The translations under genes and the position numbers were made by a program. From Variovorax sp. Root318D1 (lineage in GTDB: Bacteria > Pseudomonadota > Gammaproteobacteria > Burkholderiales > Burkholderiaceae_C): a stretch of DNA of 64,000 nucleotides. This document shows, piece by piece, positions 7,364 through 16,666 of this stretch (within the stretch, counting starts at the first letter, position 1; each line of letters begins with the position of its first letter). The notes below the pieces were generated by a model, which had not been told where the DNA came from, did not search any database, and was given only the letters and a program-made list of their open reading frames with translations. The stretch lies in contig NZ_LMCQ01000007.1 of assembly GCF_001424835.1 (NCBI RefSeq), positions 51,677 through 115,676 of the forward strand. The letters are read 5' to 3'.

Positions 7364-10021
7364 GTGAAAACGACGACTGCGCAACCCTCCCCCTCGACCA
7401 GCGACTTCTCCGGGCATACGCCCATGATGGCGCAGTATCTGGGCCTCAAGGCGAACCATCCGGACACCCTGCTGTTCTACCGGATGGGCGACTTCTACGA
7501 GCTGTTCTGGGCCGACGCCGAAAAGGCCGCGCGCCTGCTCGACATCACGCTCACCCAGCGCGGCCAGTCGGCCGGACAGCCGGTGGTGATGTGCGGCGTG
7601 CCCTTTCACGCGGTCGACACCTACCTTGCGCGGCTCATCAAGCTCGGCGAATCGGTCGCCATCTGCGAGCAGGTGGGCGAGGTCGGCGCCAGCAAGGGGC
7701 CGGTGGAGCGCAAGGTGGTGCGGGTGGTCACGCCCGGCACGCTGACCGACTCGGAACTGCTCAACGACAAGAGCGAATCGCTGCTGCTCGCGGTGCACGC
7801 GGGCACGCGCAACTTCTGCGGGCTGGCCTGGCTCAACGTCACCGGCGCCGAGCTGCGGCTGGCCGAATGCCCGGCCGACGCGCTCGAATCCTGGATCGCG
7901 CGCATCGCGCCGAGCGAGCTGCTCTACAGCGCTGAAGTCACACCCGCCTTCGAGCAGCGCCTGAAGGCCGCGCGCGCGGCCACGCCCTTCACCCTCTCGA
8001 TCCGACCGGCTTGGCAGTTCGACGGCGGGCTGGGGGAACGCAAGCTCAGCGAGCAGATGGGCAGCAACAGCCTTGCCGCCTGGAACGCCGAAACGCTTTC
8101 CAACGCGCATGCCGCGGCGGCCGCGCTGCTGGGCTACGCCGAGCACACGCAGGGTCGCGCCCTCTCGCACGTGCAGCGACTTTCGGTGGAGCGCGACGGC
8201 GACCTGATCGAGCTGCCGCCGACCACGCGGCGCAATCTGGAGCTGGTGCAGACGCTGCGCGGCGAAGACTCGCCCACGATGTTCTCGCTGCTGGACACCT
8301 GCATGACGGGCATGGGCAGCCGCCTCTTGAAGCGATGGCTGCTGTCGCCCCGGCGCGACCGCAGCGAGGCGCAGGCGCGGCTCGAAGCCATCGGCGCGCT
8401 GCAGTCCACGGTGCTGGGCGGCACGGCCGCGCCCTGGCGCTCGCTGCGCGAGCAGCTCAAGAACACGAGCGACGTGGAGCGCATTGCGGCGCGCATTGCA
8501 TTGAGGCAAGTGCGTCCACGCGAACTGCTGGCACTGCGGCTCGCACTCGCGAAGGCGGAGCAACTGGCGCCGCTTCTGCCCCCGTCGGCCGCGCTGCTCG
8601 ACCGGATTGCCGAACGCCTCGCGCCGCCTCCGGGCTGCGCCGACTTGCTGGTGAGCGCCATCAAGCCCGACCCGTCGGCGCTGGTGCGCGATGGCGGGGT
8701 GATCGCCACCGGCCACGATGCCGAGCTCGACGAGCTGCGCGCCATCAGCGAGAACTGCGACGACTTTCTGCTGAAGCTCGAAATCAGCGAACGCGAACGC
8801 ACCGGCATCAGCAACCTGCGGGTGCAGTTCAACCGCGTGCATGGCTTCTACATCGAGGTGACGCAAAGCGCGCTCTCGAAGGTGCCCGACAACTACCGCC
8901 GCCGCCAGACGCTGAAGAATGCCGAGCGCTTCATCACGCCCGAGCTCAAGACTTTCGAAGACAAGGCACTGAGCGCGCAAGACCGCGCACTGGCGCGCGA
9001 GAAATGGCTTTACGAACAGCTGCTCGATGCGCTGCAACCTTCGGTGCCGGCGCTCACGCAACTGGCCGGTGCCATTGCCACGCTCGACACGCTGTGCGCG
9101 CTGGCCGAGCGCTCGCACACGCTGCACTGGCGCGCGCCGAGCTTTGTGTCGCACCCGTGCATCGAGATCCAGCAGGGCCGCCACCCGGTGGTGGAAGCGC
9201 GGCTGGCCGAAAAGTCGTCGGGCGGCTTCATTGCCAACGACACGCAGCTGGGCCCGCAGCAGCGCATGCAGATCATCACCGGCCCCAACATGGGCGGTAA
9301 GTCGACCTACATGCGGCAGGTTGCGATCATCGTGCTGCTGGCTTCCATCGGCTCGCACGTGCCGGCCGCGGCGTGCCGGCTCGGGCCGATCGATGCGATA
9401 CACACACGCATTGGCGCGGCGGACGACCTGGCCAACGCGCAGTCGACCTTCATGCTCGAGATGACCGAGGCCGCGCAAATTTTGCACAGCGCCACCGCAC
9501 AGTCGCTGGTGCTGATGGACGAAATCGGCCGCGGCACCAGCACCTTCGACGGGCTGGCGCTGGCCGCCGGCATCGCGGCCCAGCTGCACGACCGCAGCAA
9601 GGCCTTCACGCTCTTTGCCACCCACTACTTCGAGCTGACCGAGTTTCCGGCCACACACCACTGCGCAGTGAACATGCACGTGAGCGCCACCGAAGCGGGC
9701 CGCGACATCGTGTTTCTGCACGAGATGCAGCCAGGCCCGGCCAGCAAGAGCTACGGCATCCAGGTGGCGCGGCTCGCCGGCATGCCCGCCGCGGTGGTCA
9801 ACCATGCGCGGCAGGCGCTGGAGGCACTTGAATCGCAGCATGCGCAAACTCGTGCACAGGTCGACCTGTTTGCACCGCCGCCCGCGGCCGAAACTCCCAT
9901 GGCCAGCGCCGTAGAATCCGCGCTGGCTGCGCTCGACCCCGACACCATGAGCCCGCGCGAAGCCCTCGACGCGCTCTATGCCCTCCAAAAACTGAACACG
10001 CGTGAACGCAGTGCCGCCTGA
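7364..10021 (+). CDS. mutS: DNA mismatch repair protein MutS
   Basis: An 885-residue protein from the GTG at 7364 (an ATG at 7424, MMAQYLG, is a possible later start). MutS binds mismatches as a dimer and recruits MutL using ATP. The mismatch-reading loop is visible as GDFYELF near residues 41-47; the ATPase has the Walker [10 protein letters not shown] near residue 640, the signature [13 protein letters not shown] near 690, and Walker [16 protein letters not shown] near 715-725, followed by ATHYFEL. Length is normal (E. coli 853). It is divergent from the unknown HTH gene and begins a run with the Anbu protease and a hydrolase on the same strand. Confidence 0.97.
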   Translation: MKTTTAQPSPSTSDFSGHTPMMAQYLGLKANHPDTLLFYRMGDFYELFWADAEKAARLLDITLTQRGQSAGQPVVMCGVPFHAVDTYLARLIKLGESVAICEQVGEVGASKGPVERKVVRVVTPGTLTDSELLNDKSESLLLAVHAGTRNFCGLAWLNVTGAELRLAECPADALESWIARIAPSELLYSAEVTPAFEQRLKAARAATPFTLSIRPAWQFDGGLGERKLSEQMGSNSLAAWNAETLSNAHAAAAALLGYAEHTQGRALSHVQRLSVERDGDLIELPPTTRRNLELVQTLRGEDSPTMFSLLDTCMTGMGSRLLKRWLLSPRRDRSEAQARLEAIGALQSTVLGGTAAPWRSLREQLKNTSDVERIAARIALRQVRPRELLALRLALAKAEQLAPLLPPSAALLDRIAERLAPPPGCADLLVSAIKPDPSALVRDGGVIATGHDAELDELRAISENCDDFLLKLEISERERTGISNLRVQFNRVHGFYIEVTQSALSKVPDNYRRRQTLKNAERFITPELKTFEDKALSAQDRALAREKWLYEQLLDALQPSVPALTQLAGAIATLDTLCALAERSHTLHWRAPSFVSHPCIEIQQGRHPVVEARLAEKSSGGFIANDTQLGPQQRMQIITGPNMGGKSTYMRQVAIIVLLASIGSHVPAAACRLGPIDAIHTRIGAADDLANAQSTFMLEMTEAAQILHSATAQSLVLMDEIGRGTSTFDGLALAAGIAAQLHDRSKAFTLFATHYFELTEFPATHHCAVNMHVSATEAGRDIVFLHEMQPGPASKSYGIQVARLAGMPAAVVNHARQALEALESQHAQTRAQVDLFAPPPAAETPMASAVESALAALDPDTMSPREALDALYALQKLNTRERSAA

Positions 10022-10049
10022 GCGGGCCTGATTCATGCGAGACGAACTC

Positions 10050-10889
10050 ATGACTTACTGCGTAGGCATCAAACTCAACGCCGGCCTGGTGTTTCTTTCC
10101 GACTCGCGCACCAACGCGGGCGTGGACCACATCAGCACCTTCCGCAAGATGATCGTCTACGAGCAGCCCGGCGACCGCGTCATGGTGCTGCTGTCGGCGG
10201 GCAACCTGAGCATCTCGCAGTCGGTGCGCGAAATCCTCCAGATCGAGGAACTGCGCGAAACCCGCGAAGACGGCACGCAGGGCGCCCCCATCACCATCTG
10301 GAATGCCAAGAGCATGTTCGACGCCGCGCGCGTGCTCGGCTCGGCCGTGCGCCACGTGTACGACCGCGACGCCGAGGCGCTCAAGCATGCGGGCCTCGAC
10401 TTCAACGTGTCCTTCATCTTCGGCGGGCAGGTCAAGGGCGAAGGCATGCGCCTGTTCCTGGTCTACGCGGCTGGCAACTTCATCGAGGCCACCACCGAGA
10501 CGCCCTATTTCCAGGTCGGTGAATCGAAATACGGCAAGCCCGTGCTCGACCGCGTGCTCACGCCCGAAACCCCACTCGACGAAGCCGCCAAGTGCGCGCT
10601 GGTGTCGATGGACTCGACCATGAAGTCGAACCTTTCGGTCGGCCTGCCGCTCGACCTGGTGGTGTACGAGGCCAACAAGTTCGAGACCGACCGCGTGATC
10701 TGCATCGACGCCGACAACCCCTACTACCGCATGATGCACAACAGCTGGGGCCAGAAGCTGCGCGAGGTGTTCGACAGCATCGAAGACCCAGTGTGGGACG
10801 ACGCCGTCACCGAGCATCCGCTGAAGATGCCGGCAACCCGCCACAGCCCGCTGCGGAAAATTTCCACGCCCGACGAAAAGCTGATCTGA
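10050..10889 (+). CDS. Anbu-type proteasome-like peptidase
   Basis: Start chosen at the ATG at 10050, not the one at 10035, because it gives M-T-Y-C-V-G: removing Met exposes a Thr, the N-terminal nucleophile of proteasome-type (Ntn) hydrolases. With Thr as residue 1, Asp falls at 17 (SDSRTNAG) and Lys at 32 (TFRKM), as expected for the catalytic group. The 279-residue length and the sequence match Anbu, the 'ancestral beta subunit' that forms open helical rings in some proteobacteria. Anbu genes usually sit with an ATP-grasp protein, an alpha-E protein and a transglutaminase-like protein; none is present here. Instead it is between mutS and an alpha/beta hydrolase. Substrates are unknown. 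Confidence 0.87.
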   Translation: MTYCVGIKLNAGLVFLSDSRTNAGVDHISTFRKMIVYEQPGDRVMVLLSAGNLSISQSVREILQIEELRETREDGTQGAPITIWNAKSMFDAARVLGSAVRHVYDRDAEALKHAGLDFNVSFIFGGQVKGEGMRLFLVYAAGNFIEATTETPYFQVGESKYGKPVLDRVLTPETPLDEAAKCALVSMDSTMKSNLSVGLPLDLVVYEANKFETDRVICIDADNPYYRMMHNSWGQKLREVFDSIEDPVWDDAVTEHPLKMPATRHSPLRKISTPDEKLI

Positions 10890-10894
10890 ACCCC

Positions 10895-11698
10895 GTGCCT
10901 CCGGTCATTTTTTCGCACGGCAACAGTTTCCCTGCGAGCACCTACCGCGTCGTTCTCGACAGCCTGCGCAACCGCGGCTTCGAGGTCGATGCCATCGAGA
11001 AGTTCGGCCACGATCCGAAGTACCCAGTCACCGACAACTGGCCGTACCTGGTGCAGCAGCTGGCCGACTTTGCCCGGCAGCAGGCCGACCGCGCCGGCGG
11101 GCCGGTGTTCCTGGTGGGCCATTCGTTCGGCGGCTTCTTGAGCCTGATGTGCGCGGCCATGCATCCGGCGCTCGCCTGCGGCGTGGTGCTGCTCGACTCG
11201 CCCGTTCTCGGCGGCTGGCGTGCCAACACGCTGAACCTGGTCAAGCGCACCCCGCTGATGAAGACCGTGTCGCCCGGCGCCGTGAGCCGCCAGCGCAAGA
11301 ACCGCTGGGCGCACCGCGAGGAAGTGTTCGAGCACTTTCGCCGCAAAAAGGCCTTTGCCAAGTGGGACGAGCAGGTGTTGCACGACTACATCGACCACGG
11401 CACTTTCGACAGCGAGGACACGCGTGAGCTGAGCTTCGACCGCAACGTGGAAACCGCGATCTACAACACCCTGCCCCACAACCTCAGCGGCCTGCTGCGC
11501 CGCAATCCGCTCCAGTGCAAGGTGGCCTTCATCGGCGGGCGCCAGTCGGCCGAGATGAAGCAGGTGGGCATGAAGATGACCCAGCAGGTCACCAAGGGGC
11601 GCATTGCCATGCTGGACGGCACGCACCTGTTCCCCATGGAAAAGCCGCTCGCAACCGCCGCGGCCATCGAGGCGTCGCTGCGCAACCTGGCTGGCTGA
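10895..11698 (+). CDS. Alpha/beta hydrolase
   Basis: A 267-residue protein; the GTG at 10895 is the first suitable start and lies five bases after the Anbu stop, so translation is probably coupled. The fold is shown by VIFSHGNSFPAS near the N-terminus (oxyanion-hole HGN) and by the nucleophile elbow VGHSFGGF near residue 80; a late DGTHLFPME near 245 supplies the catalytic His. The family covers esterases, lipases and related enzymes, and the substrate is not readable. The long open stretch upstream in this frame lies inside the Anbu gene and is not part of the protein. Confidence 0.85.
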   Translation: MPPVIFSHGNSFPASTYRVVLDSLRNRGFEVDAIEKFGHDPKYPVTDNWPYLVQQLADFARQQADRAGGPVFLVGHSFGGFLSLMCAAMHPALACGVVLLDSPVLGGWRANTLNLVKRTPLMKTVSPGAVSRQRKNRWAHREEVFEHFRRKKAFAKWDEQVLHDYIDHGTFDSEDTRELSFDRNVETAIYNTLPHNLSGLLRRNPLQCKVAFIGGRQSAEMKQVGMKMTQQVTKGRIAMLDGTHLFPMEKPLATAAAIEASLRNLAG

Positions 11699-11738
11699 AC
11701 GGTTTGCCGGCCGACCGCGGCCGAGCTTTAGGGGCAAT

Positions 11739-11757
11739 GGATTCTCGCCTGGAATCC
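11739..11757. terminator. Hairpin after the mutS-Anbu-hydrolase run
   Basis: GGATTC at 11739-11744 pairs with GAATCC at 11752-11757 across a seven-base loop, and flanking GGGG (11731-11734) and CCC could extend the fold. A smaller CGGCCG/CGGCCG hairpin lies just before it. It sits 41 bases after the hydrolase stop and has no T-run, so a terminator role is only a suggestion. Confidence 0.35.
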
Positions 11758-11799
11758 CCGTTAAGCCTTTTGGCACAGTGTCAAGACGGGGATAAACCA

Positions 11800-11860
11800 G
11801 ATGATACAAATTGCTAACATCGGTAAGATTTACTGAAAATAAGTAAAAACGTCCCAGTTC
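11800..11860 (+). promoter_or_regulatory. AT-rich presumed promoter region of the response regulator gene
   Basis: Bases 11800-11860 are strongly AT-rich (ATACAAATTGCTAACATC, then TTTACTGAAAATAAG) in an otherwise GC-rich window, directly upstream of a gene start at 11890. TTGCTA at 11811-11816 could serve as a -35 box, with GAAAAT at 11834-11839 as a weak -10 box. The boxes are not convincing individually; the position and composition are the evidence. Confidence 0.35.
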
Positions 11861-11889
11861 CTTGGCCGTCGCTTCAGAATGCAGCACAA

Positions 11890-12579
11890 ATGTCAACTTC
11901 CCTTTCGGAAGCCGTTGAAGCCATCTCGCTGAGCCCGCCCCTCGTGGTCGAAAACGATCGGGCGATGCAGGAACGTTTGCACTACGTTTTGTCGATGCTG
12001 GGCTGCGACGAGCCGCAGATCGCATGGACCGACGACGACGCGGCGGCCATGCATCTGCTCGAGAGCGAACGCTTCGGAGTCGCACTGGTGGACATTGGGC
12101 TGCCGGACGGCCGCGGCATCGAACTCATCGAATGGCTGCAAACCCACCACCCGCAAGTGCCCGCGGTGGCAATTTCTGCCTCGTCGCGCACCGAGATAGC
12201 CATTTTTTCGGCATTGCGCGCGGGGGCCGTAGCCTATCTGCTGAAGGAGCGTGACGATCTCGAACTCAGCATCGGGCTGCGCAGCATTGAACAGGGCGGC
12301 GCGCTGATCGATGCGGGCATTGCCCGGCGCATTCTCGCGTGGCATGCGGAGCACGCCAGCGATTTGCTCTCCATGCCAGAGGCGATGCTGACGCTGCGCG
12401 AGCGCAACATGCTGGAACTGGTGGTGCAGGGGCTCACGCATCGCGACATTGCCGAAACGCTCTCGACGCCTCGGCTCGCGGTGGAACGCCGGACCCGCAA
12501 CATCTACAGAAAGCTGGCGCTCGGCTCGCGGGCCGGTTCGGCGCATCCCCTGAGCAACAGGGCCGTTCTGCTTTCTTGA
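11890..12579 (+). CDS. LuxR/NarL-type response regulator
   Basis: A 229-residue two-domain regulator. The receiver domain covers residues 15-130, with phospho-acceptor Asp68 in ALVDIGLPDG and the conserved Lys in YLLKE near 118. A C-terminal LuxR-type HTH follows: LTLRERNMLELVVQGLTHRDIAETLS, then VERRTRNIYRKLALGSRAG. No histidine kinase gene is adjacent. The end of the protein is unusual: after SRAG the usual aliphatic/Ala-rich helix is replaced by SAHPLSNRAVLLS, which might reflect drift or a late frameshift. Target genes are unknown. Confidence 0.85.
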   Translation: MSTSLSEAVEAISLSPPLVVENDRAMQERLHYVLSMLGCDEPQIAWTDDDAAAMHLLESERFGVALVDIGLPDGRGIELIEWLQTHHPQVPAVAISASSRTEIAIFSALRAGAVAYLLKERDDLELSIGLRSIEQGGALIDAGIARRILAWHAEHASDLLSMPEAMLTLRERNMLELVVQGLTHRDIAETLSTPRLAVERRTRNIYRKLALGSRAGSAHPLSNRAVLLS

Positions 12580-12626
12580 AGCAGTTGGTTCGCGGCCGTG
12601 CTGCGTTGCACGCGCAATCTTTCTGA

Positions 12627-13451
12627 CTACTCCGCCCAGACCACCGTGCCTGTCCACGCCGTGGCCAGCACCACGATGCCGAAGGCGATCCGGTACCAGG
12701 CAAACGGAATGAAGTCGTGCGTGCTGATGTACTTCAGCAGCCAGCGCACGCAGAGCCACGCGCTGACGAACGAGAACACCAGCCCCACGGAGAACATCGG
12801 GACGTCGGCCATCGAGAGCAGCGCGCGTTCCTTGTAGAGGCTATAGGCGCCAGCGCCGATCAGCGTCGGAATGGCAAGAAAGAACGAGAAGTCCGTGGCC
12901 GCCTGGCGCGACAGGCCGAGCAGCATGCCGCCGATGATGGTCGAGCCGCTGCGGCTGGTGCCCGGGATCATCGCGAAGCACTGCACCAGCCCAACCTTGA
13001 GGGCATCCCACATCGTCATGTCGTCGACGTGCTCGATGCGGATGGAACCCGGCGGACGCTTCTCGGCCCACAGAATGATGAAGCCCCCGATGATGAATGT
13101 GCTGGCCACCACCACGGGCGTGAACAGCTGCTCCTTGATCATCTTGCCGAATATCAGCCCGAGCAGCACGGCGGGAATAAAGCCGATGATCACGTTGAGC
13201 GCGAGACGCCTGGCCTTGGCCTGCCGCGGCAACGCCACCACGGTGGAATGGATCTTCTGCCAGTACACCAGGATCACCGCGAAGATCGCACCGGTCTGAA
13301 TGGCGATGTCGAACACCTTGGCCTTGGCGTCGTCGAAGCCGAGCAACGAGCCCGCAAGAATCAGATGTCCGGTCGACGAGATGGGCAGAAACTCTGTCAG
13401 CCCCTCGACGATGCCCATGACGGCGGCCTTCACCAGCAAAACGATGTCCAC
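12627..13451 (-). CDS. uppP: Undecaprenyl-diphosphatase UppP (BacA)
   Basis: A 274-residue multi-pass inner-membrane enzyme that dephosphorylates undecaprenyl pyrophosphate so that the lipid carrier can be reused for peptidoglycan and other wall polymers; extra activity gives bacitracin tolerance. The catalytic motifs are visible: [14 protein letters not shown] at about 15-28 and [11 protein letters not shown] near 165-180. I start at the GTG at 13451, because AAAGGAG lies just ahead of it and the length then equals E. coli BacA (273); an ATG at 13475 would add eight residues and has no ribosome site. Confidence 0.95.
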   Translation of the reverse strand: MDIVLLVKAAVMGIVEGLTEFLPISSTGHLILAGSLLGFDDAKAKVFDIAIQTGAIFAVILVYWQKIHSTVVALPRQAKARRLALNVIIGFIPAVLLGLIFGKMIKEQLFTPVVVASTFIIGGFIILWAEKRPPGSIRIEHVDDMTMWDALKVGLVQCFAMIPGTSRSGSTIIGGMLLGLSRQAATDFSFFLAIPTLIGAGAYSLYKERALLSMADVPMFSVGLVFSFVSAWLCVRWLLKYISTHDFIPFAWYRIAFGIVVLATAWTGTVVWAE

Positions 13452-13531
13452 GCTTACTCCTTTAAAGAGCGTCAATTATGGCGAGGCATCGAGTCAGGCC
13501 AGGTTCAGCTGTCCCCGGACAGTTGCGGGCC

Positions 13532-14197
13532 TTATCGAGGGACTTGACCGGCGCGCAGCCGCAGGGCTCGCACCGCACTGTCTACGGTGGTGAGCACGGG
13601 CAAGCCGCTCGCTTGCTCGCAGGCCGTGCGTGCGCGCGCCATGCTGAACTGCGCGAGCGCAATGCGCGTGCAGCCGCGATTGCGCAGAGCCACCGCCTGC
13701 GCGGCGATCAAGGCATCGTGGCGCTGCGTGTCGCCAGCGTTCAAGGCATCGAGCGCGCCTTCGGCCAACGCGGGTTCGAGCGCAACGCCGGACGGGAATT
13801 CAGGCGGCATCGACACCAGCGTGGCCGCGAAGGTCGCGATGAGACCGAGCTTGCCTTGCCCTTCGGATTGAGCTTGCACGGCCTCGGCGACCATGGCCTC
13901 GTTGGGCTTGAGCACCGGAATGCCCGCATGCCGCTGCGCCACCGCCTCGACGCACGGCCCGAAGGCCGAGCATGTGAAAAGAATGCCCTCTGCACCAGTG
14001 TCGACCGCGTACTGCGCAAGCCGCTGAAAGCGCGCGTGCATGGCGGCGTCGAGACCGCTCCCGCCGCGCGCCAGATCGGCCGACAGGCTGTCGTCCAGCA
14101 GGTTCATGCGCACAGCCTCGGGCCAGTCGCGCTCGAAGGCGGCGTTGATGGGCGCGACCGAATGCGAAAGCGCGTGGATCAGTGCGATGCGGGTCAT
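13532..14197 (-). CDS. Aspartate/glutamate racemase family protein
   Basis: A 221-residue protein of the Asp/Glu/hydantoin racemase family, PLP-independent enzymes that use two Cys as acid and base. One Cys is in LFTCSAFGP near residue 75, a normal site; at the second site the sequence reads IALAQFSMA near residue 188, where a Cys would be expected, so Gln-Phe-Ser appears in its place. This missing Cys argues against simple two-base racemisation; a decarboxylase- or isomerase-like role is possible. It starts 13 bases after the stop of the solute-binding protein gene and belongs to that transcript. Confidence 0.75.
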   Translation of the reverse strand: MTRIALIHALSHSVAPINAAFERDWPEAVRMNLLDDSLSADLARGGSGLDAAMHARFQRLAQYAVDTGAEGILFTCSAFGPCVEAVAQRHAGIPVLKPNEAMVAEAVQAQSEGQGKLGLIATFAATLVSMPPEFPSGVALEPALAEGALDALNAGDTQRHDALIAAQAVALRNRGCTRIALAQFSMARARTACEQASGLPVLTTVDSAVRALRLRAGQVPR

Positions 14198-14210
14198 GCG
14201 GGAACGGCGG

Positions 14211-15128
14211 TCAGATGCCCTTCGAAGACGGGCTGGCAAAGGCCTCTTTCGTCTCTGCGTTGAGCGGGTAGTTGATGTTGATGCCCTTGGGCGGAATCGG
14301 CGACATGAACCACTTGTTGTAGAGCTTCTCCATTTCGCCGGACTTCATCATGCCCGACACCACGCGGTCCACCAGCGCCTTGAAGGCCGGATCGTCCTTG
14401 CGGAACATGAGCGACTGGTTCTCGGTGCGCAGGCTCTCCCCGGTGATGACGAAGTCCTTCGGGTTGCGCGCATTCGCGATCTGCCCGGCCAGCAGGATGT
14501 CGTCCAGCACGAAGGCCTGCGCCCTGCCGCTTTCCACCAGCAGGAACGAGTCGCTGTGGTCCTTGCCGCCGAGGTTGTTCACCTCGAGATTGCGGCCTTT
14601 GTCGGCCTCGCGCAGCAGGCGGAACGAGGTGGTGCCGGTGGTGGTGACCACCGTCTTGCCCTGCAGGTCGGCAATGCTCTTGATGCCCGAGTCGGCCTTC
14701 ACCAGCATGCGCACGTTGTAGCGAAAGATGTCGGGCGAAAACGCCACCTGCTTCTGGCGCTCGACCAGGTTGGTGGTGGAACCGCATTCGATGTCGACCG
14801 TCCCGTTCTGCACCAGCGGAATGCGGTTGGCCGAGGTCACGGCCTGGTACTTGATCTCGATGGCCGGCAGCTTGAGCTCGCTCTTCACCGCCTCGACGAT
14901 ACGGTTGCAGATCTCGATGCTATAGCCCACGGGCTTCAGGTTGCCATCGAGATATGAAAAGCCGAACGACGACTCACGGTAGCCGAAGGTGATGGTGCCG
15001 CTTGCCTTGATCTTGGCGAGCGTGTCGTTGTTGTCCTGCGCCTGTGCGGCCGCTTGCGGCAGCAGGATGGCAAAGGCGGCCGCGAGGGCGGCAGCACCGA
15101 AAGGAATCGGCAGACGAAGCTTGGGCAT
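14211..15128 (-). CDS. Amino-acid ABC transporter substrate-binding protein
   Basis: A 305-residue periplasmic binding protein. Residues 1-30 form a signal peptide ending AAAQAQ; the mature part begins DTLAKIKASGTITFGYRESSFGFSY, as in glutamate/aspartate binding proteins of the GltI type, and carries NRIPLVQNGTVDIECGSTTN near residue 110. The Shine-Dalgarno GAGGAG lies just before the ATG at 15128. No permease or ATPase gene is next to it: it is followed by the racemase-family gene and preceded by an aminotransferase gene 56 bases away, all on one strand. It must share a transporter encoded elsewhere. Confidence 0.9.
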   Translation of the reverse strand: MPKLRLPIPFGAAALAAAFAILLPQAAAQAQDNNDTLAKIKASGTITFGYRESSFGFSYLDGNLKPVGYSIEICNRIVEAVKSELKLPAIEIKYQAVTSANRIPLVQNGTVDIECGSTTNLVERQKQVAFSPDIFRYNVRMLVKADSGIKSIADLQGKTVVTTTGTTSFRLLREADKGRNLEVNNLGGKDHSDSFLLVESGRAQAFVLDDILLAGQIANARNPKDFVITGESLRTENQSLMFRKDDPAFKALVDRVVSGMMKSGEMEKLYNKWFMSPIPPKGININYPLNAETKEAFASPSSKGI

Positions 15129-15184
15129 GGGAGCGCTCCTCGGAACGGCGGTTGAAGAAAACGGCGAAAGAAATTGGGCAGTGG

Positions 15185-16519
15185 TCAGCGCGCGGCGGCA
15201 CTCGTCACCGCGTCGATCGAAGCAGCGAGGCGGGTGGCGATTTCCCGCAGGTCTTGCCGCGTCGCGATGAACGGTGGCGCGAGCAGCACGTGGTCCCCCT
15301 GCCGGCCATCGACCGTGCCGCCGAAGGGGTAGCACAGCAGGCCGCGCTCCATGGCGTCCTTCTTGATCGCGGCGTGGACATTCAAGGCAGGGTCGAACGG
15401 CCCCTTGCTCGCGCGCTCGGCCACCAGCTCGATGCCCCAGAAAAAGCCGCGGCCGCGGATGTCGCCCACGTGCGCATGGCCGCCGAGCGCATCGGCCAGC
15501 ATGGCGCCGAAGGACGCGCCGTCTTCACGCACCTTGGCAACCAGGCCGTCGCGCCGGATCACCTGCTGCACCGCGAGCGCCGCCGCGCAGGCCATCGGAT
15601 GGCCGAGGTAAGTATGGCCATGCTGGAAGAAGCCGCTGCCCTTTGACATGGCCTCGACGACCTTGCCCTGCGCCAGCACCGCGCCGATCGGCTGGTAGCC
15701 GCCGCCCAGGCCCTTGGCGATGGTCATCAGGTCGGGCACCACGCCCTCCAGTTCGCAGGCGTGCAGCGTGCCGGTGCGCCCCATGCCGCACATCACCTCG
15801 TCGAGGATCAGCAGCACGCCGTAGTTGTCGCACACCGCGCGCACGGCCTTGAAGTAGCCCGGCACGGGTGTGAGCACGCCGGCCGTGGCGCCGCCCACGG
15901 TTTCGGCCACGAAAGCGATGACGCGATCGGCGCCCTGCGCGAGGATGGCGGCTTCGAGTTCGGCCGCAAGGCGCAAACCGTATTGCTCGGCGCTTTCATC
16001 GGCCCGCTGCTCGCGATAGGGGTAGCACGGCGCCACATGCGTGGCCGGCACCAGGATGGGCGCGAACGGCTCGCGCCGCCATGCATTGCCGCCCACGGCC
16101 AGCGCACCGAGCGTGTTGCCGTGATAGCTCTGGCGGCGTGCGATGAAGTGCGTGCGCTGCGGCTGGCCGATCTCGACGAAATATTGCCGCGCCATCTTGA
16201 GCGCCGCCTCGACCGCCTCGGAGCCGCCGCTCACCAGGTACGCATGGCTCATGCCTTCGGGGGCGAAAGCGATCAGTTCGTCGGCCAGCTGCTCGGCTAC
16301 TTCGCTCGTGAAGAAGCTGGTGTGCGCGTAAGCCAGCTTGTCGATCTGCGCATGCATGGCGGCCAGCACCTCGGGGTGCGCGTGGCCGAGTGACGAAACG
16401 GCTGCGCCGCCCGAGGCGTCGAGGTATTCGCGGCCCTCGGCGTCGCGGATGAACATGCCGCCGGAGCCTGTGGCAAGGGGGGGCGTGTGGCGAAGGTGGC
16501 GATGGAAGACGTGCGTCAT
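15185..16519 (-). CDS. Class III PLP-dependent aminotransferase
   Basis: A 444-residue aminotransferase of the omega-amino acid/beta-alanine group. Visible family features: GGMFIRDAEGREYLD near residue 20, LVSGGSEAVEAALKMARQY near 95-115 (cofactor phosphate), SYHGNTLGAL near 130, LILDEVMCGMGRTG near 240 (Asp contacting the PLP ring), and the Schiff-base Lys in MTIAKGLGGGYQPIG near 268. It would move an amino group to pyruvate or 2-oxoglutarate. It is the first gene of a set with a binding protein and a racemase-family protein, divergent from an RpiR regulator, and so is likely controlled by it. Confidence 0.92.
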   Translation of the reverse strand: MTHVFHRHLRHTPPLATGSGGMFIRDAEGREYLDASGGAAVSSLGHAHPEVLAAMHAQIDKLAYAHTSFFTSEVAEQLADELIAFAPEGMSHAYLVSGGSEAVEAALKMARQYFVEIGQPQRTHFIARRQSYHGNTLGALAVGGNAWRREPFAPILVPATHVAPCYPYREQRADESAEQYGLRLAAELEAAILAQGADRVIAFVAETVGGATAGVLTPVPGYFKAVRAVCDNYGVLLILDEVMCGMGRTGTLHACELEGVVPDLMTIAKGLGGGYQPIGAVLAQGKVVEAMSKGSGFFQHGHTYLGHPMACAAALAVQQVIRRDGLVAKVREDGASFGAMLADALGGHAHVGDIRGRGFFWGIELVAERASKGPFDPALNVHAAIKKDAMERGLLCYPFGGTVDGRQGDHVLLAPPFIATRQDLREIATRLAASIDAVTSAAAR

Positions 16520-16555
16520 GGCGGCTGGGCGGCGGTGGGTGGCGGATGCGTGTTT

Positions 16556-16639
16556 GGAACCAACGTTTCCGCCGGATTATTATTTGGAACATTTGTTCCG
16601 TCAACTGCTCCGTCGTTCCATGTCCGGTACATTCGTTCC
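16556..16639. promoter_or_regulatory. Three phased GGAAC-type sites between aminotransferase and RpiR genes
   Basis: In the 147-base divergent intergenic region three similar inverted repeats are found: GGAACCAACGTTTCC at 16556-16570, GGAACATTTGTTCC at 16586-16599 (best, arms GGAACA/TGTTCC) and GGTACATTCGTTCC at 16626-16639. Their starts are 30 and 40 bases apart, close to three and four helical turns, so bound dimers would face the same side. An RpiR-type regulator is encoded right beside them. That it binds here is inference, but divergent regulators usually bind such shared regions. Confidence 0.6.
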
Positions 16640-16666
16640 AACGACCGCCAGAAGAGAGACACCGCC

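Noticed and set aside
7247..10051. A 934-codon open frame on the - strand opposite mutS
   Set aside because: Same reason: third-position GC bias removes stops. The composition is Arg/His-rich and mutS on the + strand is complete.
10724..12085. A 453-codon open frame on the - strand across the hydrolase gene
   Set aside because: Antisense to the hydrolase and the response regulator and without domain features.
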